Shown here: piece after piece, positions 1 to 7,466 of the stretch
Numbering within the stretch: position 1 is the stretch's first letter
Layout: every line of letters starts with the position of its first letter
NCBI GenBank assembly: GCA_018813375.1
Contig: JAHJBU010000048.1
Location: 1 to 29,183 of the forward strand
Direction of reading: 5' to 3'
DNA from: Patescibacteria group bacterium
GTDB lineage: Bacteria; Patescibacteriota; Microgenomatia; UBA1400; PJMF01
Length of the DNA stretch: 29,183 nt
Translations under genes and position numbers: made by a program
Notes under the pieces: generated by a model
Database searches by the model: none
Told to the model about the DNA's origin: nothing
Seen by the model: only the letters and a program-made list of their open reading frames with translations

Positions 1-1575
1 CATAAAAACTTTTTCATAGTCACTCATTATAAAATTATTTCTATCTGATAAAATTAAAGAACTTGTTGTGTCGTCTTGCTTGATTTCTAAATATTTTACT
101 GTTATTTGTGCATCTTTTGTAATCTCACAAAACCTTTTAATAAAATGTGGGTAGTGTGTTAATATCACTATTTGGCTAACTTGAACTATTGTTTCTTTTA
201 ATAGATTTATGCTATTAGTAATTCTATTGTCATCAAAACTTGCCACTGGATCATCTAAAATAATGATTGTTTTTTCTTTTTCTGCTTGTTCTTTTAAATT
301 TATTTTTGCCCAAAATACAGCCAAAGTTAAAGCTCTTCTGTCTGACTCGCTAAATACATATGGCAACTGATCGCCAGATATTACCACACCTCGATACTTT
401 ACTTTTAATGAATACACAGGCAAATAGCCTTGATTATTAATTGCGTTTTCAAGTGTAAAATTTCCACTCCCAAATTTTTTAAATAAATTGTTTATTTGAG
501 AGAAATACCTTTCCAAGTATTGAGATTGATCTTTTTGCAATTGTGTTTTCATCGTCTCAATTTCTTTTTCTGATGTAATAATTTCTTCTTCTGACTTTTT
601 ACAATTTACACAATCTTGATTTTGATCAATTCTAGCTTTTTTATACTCGAATTTTCCAATTTCATCTATTAATAAATTTATGGCTTGAGTAATTGTTGTT
701 ACGTCTTCATATTGTTTTTTGAAAGTTTTTATTTTTTTTAAAAGTTTATCAATTATTTCTTTTGTGGTTGTAAGTGATTGATTATAGACAAATAAGAGTG
801 TTTCAAGGCGTGAAAAACCAACAATATTTACTTTCTTATACGGATATTTCCTTTTTTGATCACAGCTTGATTTTACAGTTTTCAGTGTTTCATTTTTTGC
901 AGTGGTTAGATTCTCTTCTTGTAATGATTCTATATTCGTTTGTAATTCAACTAATTCGGTTTGAAAAATTTCATCGCTTATTAAATCTTTGTATTGGCCT
1001 GCTTTTGTTAATGCTGTTTGGAGAATCGTTTTTTGCGAAAAAGCAATATTTTCTAATTCTGCTTTTTTGCCTTCCAGTTCTCGTTCAATTCTATTTATAA
1101 AATCATTGTAAGCCTGATCAAAATATGAATTGTAAATATTTATCAAGTCTTGTGCATTATGAAGAGGTTGACCACAAAATGGACAACCACCATTTGTTTT
1201 ATCTTTGCAATAATGAAAACCTTCTTTTATCCAGTTTTCTGCATTATCTGGCATCGAAAAATTATCAGACAAATGTTTATTTAGCTTTGTTAAAATATCA
1301 TCTTTGATATCTGTGTAATTTTCCTGTAATAAGTTGTTTATTGATTGCAGTAATTCAATAACAGTAAAATTTGGCATTTCAAGTTTACTCGGTTCCTGTA
1401 ATTGCAATATTTTTTGTGGCTCTTTAAGTCGTTTTTGTTCTTTCTGCAACTTAATTTTCTTTTCAGATAAAACATTTTCAATCTTATCTTTTTTTAAACC
1501 TTCAATAGAAAAATTAAAAAAAGCTTTGATTTCAAATTCACTTTTGTCTTTTACAAAGGCAGGTGCTTTGTTTTT
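1..1575 (-). CDS. AAA_13-family ATPase, C-terminal part (frameshifted, runs off left edge)
   Basis: This frame is open without a stop from 1575 to the left edge and continues the protein begun at 2047. It carries a CPFC zinc-hook motif at 1174-1185, a second CxxC at 601-612, an ABC-like signature (SESDRRAL, about 325-350) and a Walker B plus D-loop (LDDPVASFDD, about 226-258). This is the layout of the AAA_13 group (RloC/PrrC-like and SMC-like ATPases): head halves at both ends and a coiled coil with a zinc hook between. About 520 codons are visible and only the extreme C-terminus should be missing. Family members sit in restriction-modification loci, and some are anticodon nucleases. No nuclease motif can be judged here because the end is outside the window. 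The first in-frame ATG is at 1375-1377, so without frame restoration only a headless fragment would be made. Confidence 0.8.
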
Positions 1576-2047
1576 TTAATTCTCTTTTTTTGTCCCTTAA
1601 CTCTTTTTTCTTTTTTGCAATTTCTTCTACAAGTTTTACACCTTGTTCTCCAAGAATAAATTGAGTGAAATTTTCTTTATTTGTTCTTTCAATGGTTAAA
1701 CCAGTGAATAAATTTTTATGGATAAACTCAGTACCAAAAACCTCTAAATTTTTTGAAATATCGCTTTGAGACCAATTATTGTTTTCAAATTTTATATCAC
1801 TTTCTGTCTGATCTTTAATCGAAAAAATAACTTTTTGTTGCCCAGATTGTGCTGGAATTGTTTTTCTTGCTTGAATAACTTGAGAATTATTTTCTTTGAG
1901 AGATTGGAAAATATCAGCCAAAGTTGTTTTTCCATACATATTGAAACCATAAATAAAAGTCAATTTTTCAAATCCTAAAGAAGCCCCATTCGCGAAGTTT
2001 GCAAATGTACCGATGTTTTTAATTTCTTTAATGCGAGCTATTTTCAT
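1538..2047 (-). CDS. AAA_13-family ATPase, N-terminal part (Walker A half)
   Basis: The 169-residue reading frame opens with an SMC/RecN-like N-terminus (MKIARIKEIKNIGTFANF) and a Walker A motif, GFNMYGKTT, at residues 34-42. It then enters a Lys/Glu-rich coiled coil and ends in the unrelated tail STCLCKRQK. The normal continuation lies in the next frame from about 1575 leftwards, so one extra base is present in one of two A7 runs (plus-strand T7 at 1571-1577 and 1585-1591). The start lies 2 nt after the stop of the DUF2130 gene, which suggests translational coupling. Either the gene is broken, the assembly has a homopolymer error, or slippage restores the frame. Alone, this fragment would have a P-loop but no Walker B and should not be a working ATPase. 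Confidence 0.8.
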   Translation of the reverse strand: MKIARIKEIKNIGTFANFANGASLGFEKLTFIYGFNMYGKTTLADIFQSLKENNSQVIQARKTIPAQSGQQKVIFSIKDQTESDIKFENNNWSQSDISKNLEVFGTEFIHKNLFTGLTIERTNKENFTQFILGEQGVKLVEEIAKKKKELRDKKRELKKQSTCLCKRQK

Positions 2048-2049
2048 AA

Positions 2050-3309
2050 TTATTCTGCGTTATCACCCGCATCTAATTCCAGCATTTTAATTTCTTGCAT
2101 TGTGCCACCAGTCAACCCTTTTAGATCTCCATAAATTCCAAATGTATTGTCGATAACTCGCTGTACCTGCTTTTCTCTCTTTGCCCAAATGGCTTGATAT
2201 GATCTTTTTTCTTTATCTATGTCGTTCTTCATTTCAATAAACGCTTCCGCAATGGCTTGGATTCTTTGTTTAAATTCAGTACTATTCACGTAGGCATAAA
2301 CTACATCTTTTTTCTCGTCTTTTCCTACTAATGCTCTATTTGCTTCGGCTACTTTTAGTAAGTCATATCTTAATAATGAGGCGAGATTGATTGCTAGTTT
2401 TACATCACAAACAAAGATGCCATTTCTAAGAGCAAAACCCTTTACATCATCAGGTAATGTTATTGATACAATTACCGCTACATCCGCTTTTACAAGTCTT
2501 TGGTCATCTTTAAGCTTTTGGATCCAGCCCTCGCTCCATGCTTTCGTCTTTTTTGATTCCCAGATAATTTGTCCACATAAACGACCAGAACGATCTATAA
2601 TTTTATGAATTACATCAGCGCCTTTTATTCCCTTAGGTACGGGGATTATTTCATCTTGTGGAAATTCTGTTTTCAATATCTCTTCAAGTTTTAGTTCGAA
2701 AACTTCGCCCTGTGTTTGTTGCGAACCCTGTTCGAGTTTGCGCGCTAAATCATCTTTGGCTTTTGTTGCATCCGTAAGTTGTTTTTTCAGTTGGGCAATA
2801 ACATATTGTTGTTCTTCGGTTGCTTTTTTGCTTGCTTCTTCAGCAATTGTTTTTTTTGCTTCCTCTAACTGTCTCATTTTTTCTAATTCAAATGTCTGCC
2901 TGTCCTCTTCTAGCTTGATTTTTTCTTTGCGTAATTCTACTTCATTTTTTGTAGCTTGTATTAGTTTTTCAGCCTTACTTTTTAACTGTTCTTCTAAAAG
3001 CACTGTTTTTGAATTTTGCTCTTTTTCTACTTCTATCTTCGCTTCTTTGTAAAGTTTTAATCTTTCCTCACTTATTTTATCAAGCACTTGTTTTGCCACA
3101 ACCCGATCAATCTCTTTTTTGCTTTCAACTAGCTCATCAGCTTGCTTTTTTAAATTTCTTGTTTTTTGTGCCAATTCCTCCTCTTTCGCTTTTTGGGATA
3201 CTTCCAAATCTTTTTTTACTTTTTCCTCAATTTGATGTGTTAAAACATCATCAATTGAAATTGATTCTCCGCATTTTGGACATTTAATTTTTTGTTTAGT
3301 ATTGTTCAT
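2050..3309 (-). CDS. DUF2130 coiled-coil protein with nuclease-like C-terminal domain
   Basis: The 419-residue protein has three parts. Residues 10-13 form a CPKC knuckle (half of a zinc ribbon). Residues about 25-200 are a long charged coiled coil rich in Lys, Glu and Gln. Residues about 200-385 match the DUF2130 domain. Within it, Asp232 in KGADVI and the triad Glu251-Ser-Lys253 in IIWESKK have the order and spacing of a PD-(D/E)xK nuclease core, followed by SEGWIQKLKDDQR. The nuclease reading is an inference from that pattern; the family's biochemistry is not established to my knowledge. The gene sits between the RhuM gene and the AAA_13 ATPase in the HsdM cluster, so a role in defence or DNA processing is the natural guess. 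The start agrees with the usual CPxCG N-terminus of the family. Confidence 0.85.
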   Translation of the reverse strand: MNNTKQKIKCPKCGESISIDDVLTHQIEEKVKKDLEVSQKAKEEELAQKTRNLKKQADELVESKKEIDRVVAKQVLDKISEERLKLYKEAKIEVEKEQNSKTVLLEEQLKSKAEKLIQATKNEVELRKEKIKLEEDRQTFELEKMRQLEEAKKTIAEEASKKATEEQQYVIAQLKKQLTDATKAKDDLARKLEQGSQQTQGEVFELKLEEILKTEFPQDEIIPVPKGIKGADVIHKIIDRSGRLCGQIIWESKKTKAWSEGWIQKLKDDQRLVKADVAVIVSITLPDDVKGFALRNGIFVCDVKLAINLASLLRYDLLKVAEANRALVGKDEKKDVVYAYVNSTEFKQRIQAIAEAFIEMKNDIDKEKRSYQAIWAKREKQVQRVIDNTFGIYGDLKGLTGGTMQEIKMLELDAGDNAE

Positions 3310-3383
3310 AGCTCATATTATAAAAATTGTTTAATATTATTCAAAACCACCTCATTGTGTTTAGTCGAATTTTTTACTCTTTA

Positions 3384-4376
3384 TTATTTTTTTAAAGATT
3401 TTATATCTGCTTCCAGTTCTTTCATACTTTCTTCCCGTTCTATTTTTTGCTGTTCCTCTTTAAATCCCTCATATTCTTTTCCTGATTTTATCATCGCAAT
3501 TTTATGGGAAATTTTTCCGGAATGCGTCAAAATTTCTTTGCCGCTCATCTGCAAAATAATATCAAGTCGTCCTATCCAATTTGTCATTTTCATCGGTGTT
3601 TGCGCTTCTGCCATAGTTTCCGCAAATGCCAGATACTGTTCAACTAAAAGTCCCAGTGTTTTGATTTCCTTTTCATTGAGATAATTTTTGGCAATACTCA
3701 CATCTTTTTTCGTGATAGCTTTTTCATCTTTTTTATCAAAAGATTGCATACCCAAATAAGGAAGTCTGTGATCTGATCTTCGATGTACCAATTCCGCGGC
3801 TGTTTTTTTACTTATCGCCCAAAGGAGTTTATTTTGTACCACTTTAAAAAATTCAATTGTTCTGTCATCTTTTGGATCATAATCAATACTCGTGGTGTAA
3901 ATATCTTTTATTTTTTGATAAAAAATCCGTTCAGAAAGCCGAATTTCTCGAAGTCTAGTTTGAAGTTTATCGAAATATTCTGTAGATTTTCCTGACTTTA
4001 ATATTTTTTCATTGAGTGAAAAACCATGAATTAAATATTCTTTGAGTCGTTCTGTTGCCCATTGTCGAAATTTTGTTCCTTGCGGTGACTTTACACGATA
4101 TCCGACTGCAAGAATCAGGTCAAGATTATAATAATTTGTTAAGTAATTTTTTCCATCACTGGCAGTTGTTCGGAAATTCCGAACAACTGAATTTTGACTC
4201 AACTCTTCTTCGAAAACATTTTTAATATGTTCACTGATCGTTCCTTTTGCTTTGCCAAAAAGTTCACAAATTTGAGATTGCGAAAGCCAAACAGTTTTTT
4301 CTTTTAACAAAACATCAACGGAAATTTTCCCGTTTTGGGAAGTATAGATGAGGATGCTATTTTGAGAATTGGACAT
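3384..4376 (-). CDS. RhuM-family protein
   Basis: The 330-residue protein matches the Virulence_RhuM family. The N-terminal half reads like a DNA-binding module: VWLSQSQICELFGKAKGTISEHI is a helix-turn-helix-like segment, followed by the typical VVRNFRTTASDGKNYLTNYYNLDLILAVGYRV block with RGTKFRQWA-like continuation. The middle holds a Fic/DOC-like stretch (AAELVHRRSDHRLPYLGMQS). The C-terminus is Lys/Glu-rich. Its ATG follows the HsdM stop by 2 nt, so the two are almost certainly one transcript and translationally coupled. RhuM genes are frequently found between hsdM and hsdS in type I restriction loci; their function there is not settled. No catalytic Fic motif (HxFx[D/E]GNGR) is present. 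Confidence 0.85.
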   Translation of the reverse strand: MSNSQNSILIYTSQNGKISVDVLLKEKTVWLSQSQICELFGKAKGTISEHIKNVFEEELSQNSVVRNFRTTASDGKNYLTNYYNLDLILAVGYRVKSPQGTKFRQWATERLKEYLIHGFSLNEKILKSGKSTEYFDKLQTRLREIRLSERIFYQKIKDIYTTSIDYDPKDDRTIEFFKVVQNKLLWAISKKTAAELVHRRSDHRLPYLGMQSFDKKDEKAITKKDVSIAKNYLNEKEIKTLGLLVEQYLAFAETMAEAQTPMKMTNWIGRLDIILQMSGKEILTHSGKISHKIAMIKSGKEYEGFKEEQQKIEREESMKELEADIKSLKK

Positions 4377-4378
4377 GT

Positions 4379-5833
4379 CTAATTTATTAAATCCTTTATA
4401 TTGACAATGATTTCGCCACTTTCCACATCTAGCTTTCTCATCTCCTTCAGTATTTCTTTTGGCTCTCTTAAAATTACTTCGTCGTTTTTATTGGGATTTT
4501 TTGCAGATAAGTCATATGTTTTTTGGTCAATATCTTTTATATCTATGCTCCAAGAGTTTTCTGAGTCCTGCTTTTCTTTTTGTAGTTTTACAAATTCTGC
4601 CAAGTCTCTTTCATTTAAAGGATTAGTTTTTCCTAGATTCCTATCTAGGTTCAATTGATAAAACCACACCTTTTTAGTTGGTGCCCCTTTTTTGAAAAAT
4701 AACACGATTGTTTTTACTCCAGCCCCAGCAAATACTCCCCCCGGCAGATCAAGTACGGAATGCAAGTTGCAACTTTCCAGTAAAAGCTTGCGCAAACTAA
4801 CCGAAGCATTATCAGTATTACTCAAAAAAGTATTCTTAATCACAATCCCTGCTCGCCCACCAGCTTTCAGAATCTTAATAAAATGCTGTAGGAATAAGAA
4901 AGCAGTTTCACCAGTTTTAATAGGAAAGTTTTGTTGAATCTCTCGTCCAATCCCCGCTCCAAAAGGTGGATTGGCTAAAATAACGTTGTAACGATCTTTT
5001 TCTTGAATATCATTAATATTCTCCGAGAGCGTATTCATGTGTCGAATATTGGGCGTCTCAACCCCATGCAGAATCATGTTCATGATTCCAATAATATAAG
5101 CCAGAGATTTTATCTCTTTCCCATAAAAAGTCTCATTTTGCAATTTAGCCATTTGGCTAGATGATAATTGTGTTTTGTTTTGAGTCAGATAATTAAAAGC
5201 CTCTACTAAAAATCCAGCACTCCCACACGCTCCATCGTAAATTGTCTCTCCAACTTTTGGATCAACTACTTTCACAATAGTCCTAATTAATGGTCGTGGA
5301 GTGTAATATTCACCTCCATTACGCCCCGCATTGCCCATCTTGGCAATTTTTGCTTCATATAAGTGAGATAACTCATGCTTCTCCTCATGAAGGCGAAAAT
5401 GCATTTCATCAACTGTGTTTAAAATTTGCCTAAGTTTATAACCACTGGCTAGTTTATTTTTTAACTCACTAAAAATTTCCCCAATTTTATACTCAATAGT
5501 ATTGGGATCTTCGGCTTTAAATTTTTTAAGGTAAGGAAATAATTTATCATTTACAAAATCTTTCAAATCGTCACCATCTAGAGCCTGGTGGTGATCAAGC
5601 TTACCGCTTTTTGTTTTAGGACAAGCCCAAGTATTCCATTGATATTCAGATTTTAAGATGTACTCGTACTCTTTTCCTGACAGCTTACTCTCAGCTTTTT
5701 TTGTTTCTTCTAGATCATCTAGATACTTTAGAAATAAAATCCATGAAGTTTGCTCTACATAATCAAGCTCTGTACCGCAACCAGAGTCAGTGTGAAGAAT
5801 ATTATCAATATTTTTAAATGCTTGTTGGAACAT
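4379..5833 (-). CDS. hsdM: Type I restriction-modification system, DNA methyltransferase subunit HsdM
   Basis: HsdM transfers a methyl group from S-adenosylmethionine to N6 of adenine in the site chosen by HsdS. The N-terminal HsdM domain (FKNIDNILHTDSGCGTELDY) is followed by the methylase fold, with a SAM-binding motif I reading YDGACGSAGFL (usual form DPACGSGGFL) and the catalytic motif IV NPPF. The open frame reaches back to a TTG at 5908, but family members begin at MFxQxFKNID, which is the ATG at 5831-5833 used here; a TAGAAT box lies 7 nt before it. The product is 484 residues, usual for the family. No hsdS or hsdR is in the window; they may lie beyond the left edge, downstream of the ATPase. 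Divergent motif I (Gly for Pro, Ala for Gly) is worth noting but not disabling by itself. Confidence 0.92.
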   Translation of the reverse strand: MFQQAFKNIDNILHTDSGCGTELDYVEQTSWILFLKYLDDLEETKKAESKLSGKEYEYILKSEYQWNTWACPKTKSGKLDHHQALDGDDLKDFVNDKLFPYLKKFKAEDPNTIEYKIGEIFSELKNKLASGYKLRQILNTVDEMHFRLHEEKHELSHLYEAKIAKMGNAGRNGGEYYTPRPLIRTIVKVVDPKVGETIYDGACGSAGFLVEAFNYLTQNKTQLSSSQMAKLQNETFYGKEIKSLAYIIGIMNMILHGVETPNIRHMNTLSENINDIQEKDRYNVILANPPFGAGIGREIQQNFPIKTGETAFLFLQHFIKILKAGGRAGIVIKNTFLSNTDNASVSLRKLLLESCNLHSVLDLPGGVFAGAGVKTIVLFFKKGAPTKKVWFYQLNLDRNLGKTNPLNERDLAEFVKLQKEKQDSENSWSIDIKDIDQKTYDLSAKNPNKNDEVILREPKEILKEMRKLDVESGEIIVNIKDLIN

Positions 5834-5840
5834 AAAGACC

Positions 5841-5869
5841 ATTCTACCACTCGACCAGTCAAACTCTAA
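5841..5869 (-). promoter_or_regulatory. Candidate leaderless promoter of hsdM
   Basis: A -10-like TAGAAT (5841-5846) lies 7 nt before the preferred hsdM ATG, with a weak TTAGAG at -35 (5864-5869, 17-nt spacer). Transcription would begin at about the start codon. Support is the pattern shared with other genes in the window; the -35 is poor. Confidence 0.35.
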
Positions 5870-5964
5870 GTGTCTATGGGGAAAGGAGTTTTTGCTAGCA
5901 TTTTTCAATTGAGATGATTGTAGAAAAAAATACTAACCGGACGCAGGGGGGGGCATAAGAAGTA

Positions 5965-6240
5965 TTAGTTAATTATTTTATCTTTTCCAGTTACCATTTG
6001 TCCCTCTGTTTTGACTAAAAGTTGGGCGAGTTTTTCAACAAATTTTTTTGCATGTTCTCTACTCATTCCTATCCTAGATACAATTTGACCTTGATCTGAT
6101 GAGCCCACTCTTTGAACTATATCTAACACCAATCCATCATGGTTAGTGGACATAAAAATGTTGTCCGTATAGAGAATTGGAGTTGATCCAGCATTCACAT
6201 TTAATTGCATACCTTTTCCATTTTTACTTTGGTTATTCAT
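5965..6240 (-). CDS. DUF3467 domain protein
   Basis: The 91-residue protein fits DUF3467, a small family of unknown function. The recognisable core runs from residue 13: an ILYTDNIFMSTNHDGLVLDI strand pair, then IVSRIGMSREHAKKFVEKLAQLL, which corresponds to the family's conserved MSPQHAKxLLxxLxxNI segment. There is no signal peptide or membrane helix, so it should be cytosolic. A good ribosome site (AAAGAAAGG) lies 6 nt before the ATG, unlike several neighbours that look leaderless. It sits upstream of hsdM, separated by 131 nt from its preferred start, and downstream of decayed DNA, so it may be its own unit or the first gene of the defence cluster. Confidence 0.75.
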   Translation of the reverse strand: MNNQSKNGKGMQLNVNAGSTPILYTDNIFMSTNHDGLVLDIVQRVGSSDQGQIVSRIGMSREHAKKFVEKLAQLLVKTEGQMVTGKDKIIN

Positions 6241-6263
6241 TTTTACCTTTCTTTAAATATATT

Positions 6264-6459
6264 CTACCCTAACTCCACTACTTTATCTCGCAAGTAAACT
6301 ACTAGCACTTGCTCGTCTTTTCTAATTCTGTCCACGACTCTACTCTCTACGACTTTGCCAAAGCCAATCCCCACATCCAAGACAGATTTAAGATCAGGAT
6401 TATGCTTTACTGATAAATTTAATTAAGTATGGAATAGATTCCGAGGCGCTGGAAGGCAT
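6264..6459 (-). pseudogene. Decayed methyltransferase N-terminus, copy A
   Basis: From an ATG at 6457-6459 the sequence reads MPSSASESIPYLIKFISKA and then needs a one-base shift to continue as NPDLKSVLDVGIGFGKVVES, which is the start of a class I SAM methyltransferase up to its motif I (LDVGIGFG). The shifted frame stays open to TAG at 6264-6266, ending in YLRDKVVELG. That ending matches the last codons of uvrB (VLRDKVGELG) at 25 of 29 bases. The fragment is therefore a frameshifted, truncated gene, possibly fused to a copied uvrB tail. It is about 85% identical at DNA level to copy B at 7228-7338. Confidence 0.6.
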
Positions 6460-6533
6460 AATAATCTGTTTGATTTTATATAAACTTATTGTATACTAGT
6501 TTTGTAGGCGATAAGGCTTACTTGACTTTGATC

Positions 6534-6553
6534 AAAACCCCGCGAGGGGTTTT
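6534..6553. terminator. Bidirectional rho-independent terminator
   Basis: AAAACCCC (6534-6541) pairs with GGGGTTTT (6546-6553) around a GCGA tetraloop-sized gap, with a T-run on the plus strand and a short one on the minus strand. It lies 7 nt past the stop of the NYN gene (minus strand), which it most likely terminates. Confidence 0.8.
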
Positions 6554-6560
6554 TGACTTT

Positions 6561-7166
6561 CTAAGTGTTTCTTTTTAAATTGAGTCGATATTCAAAATCT
6601 TCTGCAAATAGGATATCTTCAATAGTTCCTTCTTTTTTTGCATCAATTAGTTCTCTACCAATATGATTTCTAACTCCAAATATGTAAATTTTTTTGTTTA
6701 ATTTTTGATTTAGATAACGGCAGACGTAGGCAAGGTCGCCATCACCAGAAAAGATTATAGCTGTATCATAATTGGTTTTTTCTTTAATGAGGTCAACTGC
6801 CATCTCAATATCTAGATTGCATTTCGAGGTATATCCAGTTGAATAGTTAGAATCATGGATGTATTTAACTCTTTTAGTAATAATTTCAAAGCCATTGTAT
6901 TGTGCTTGAGTGTGAATAGTTTTGGACCAAGGTTTTAAACGAGTTGATTTTTCATTTGGACCATAATCACGACCATAATAAAAGCGACGTAAGTATTTTT
7001 TTCCTTGAGAAAAATGTTTTATAAGTTGACCCAGTTTTTTTATTCCAATTGTCCAGTTCAAAGATTTTTCCCATTTATCAACATTAGCAAAATCAATAAT
7101 AACCATAGTTCTTGGCTTAATGGCGGTAAATGATTTTAAAAATTTAGTTATTTCTCTTTTATTCAT
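6561..7166 (-). CDS. NYN-domain (LabA/DUF88-like) nuclease-fold protein
   Basis: The protein matches the NYN domain, a PIN-like RNase fold. The acidic pattern is in place: an N-terminal strand ending in VIIDFANVD, the central KCNLDIEMAVDLI and FSGDGDLAYVCRYL, then IYIFGVR. These Asp residues form the metal site in characterised relatives, so it probably cuts RNA or binds nucleic acid. The frame extends to a GTG at 7170-7172, but a TATAAT box at 7175-7180 would start transcription at about 7168, which favours the ATG at 7164-7166 (201 residues). The gene stands alone, with its own promoter and terminator, and is flanked on both sides by copies of the same methyltransferase remnant. Its target is unknown. 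Confidence 0.85.
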   Translation of the reverse strand: MNKREITKFLKSFTAIKPRTMVIIDFANVDKWEKSLNWTIGIKKLGQLIKHFSQGKKYLRRFYYGRDYGPNEKSTRLKPWSKTIHTQAQYNGFEIITKRVKYIHDSNYSTGYTSKCNLDIEMAVDLIKEKTNYDTAIIFSGDGDLAYVCRYLNQKLNKKIYIFGVRNHIGRELIDAKKEGTIEDILFAEDFEYRLNLKRNT

Positions 7167-7174
7167 TAACACTC

Positions 7175-7203
7175 ATTATATTCGGTAAATCTTAGGGTGA
7201 AAA
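7175..7203 (-). promoter_or_regulatory. Promoter of the NYN gene, leaderless type
   Basis: Perfect TATAAT (7175-7180) with TTTTCA at -35 (7198-7203), 17-nt spacer. The expected start of transcription is about 2 nt before the ATG at 7166. Confidence 0.55.
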
Positions 7204-7227
7204 TATGATCAAAGATAACAAAAGAGG

Positions 7228-7338
7228 TCAATTTTTACCAAAGCCAACCCCTACATCCAAGATAGATTTAAGATCAGGATTATTCTGCCTGATAAATTTA
7301 ATTAAGAATGGAATAGATTCCGAAGAGCTGGAGGGCAT
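7228..7338 (-). pseudogene. Decayed methyltransferase N-terminus, copy B
   Basis: The ATG at 7336-7338 opens 36 codons, starting MPSSSSESIPFLIKFIRQNN and reaching SILDVGVGFGKN before TGA. This is the first segment of a class I SAM methyltransferase, cut off just after motif I. It aligns with copy A (6353-6459) over about 105 bases. In this copy the frame across the middle is intact, so copy B preserves the older state. Alone it cannot be an enzyme. Confidence 0.65.
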
Positions 7339-7466
7339 AAGTGGATTATAGCAAAGGGAGGATGCAGTGCTGAGCAGATTATTTATTATTCAGTTCGGTT
7401 GGAGTAAGTTTAGAGATACATTAACCCAAGTGATTTCATATCTGGAAAGGTAGTTGTTAAAAATCT

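Noticed and set aside
3384..4376. RhuM gene read as a Fic AMP-transferase
   Set aside because: The Fic motif HxFx[D/E]GNGR is absent.
5834..5908. 25-residue N-terminal extension of HsdM from a TTG
   Set aside because: Family members start at MFxQxFKNID and a -10-like box lies inside the extension.
5946..5953. G8 run upstream of hsdM as a phase-variation switch
   Set aside because: It lies outside the reading frame and the likely promoter, so a change in length would have no evident effect.
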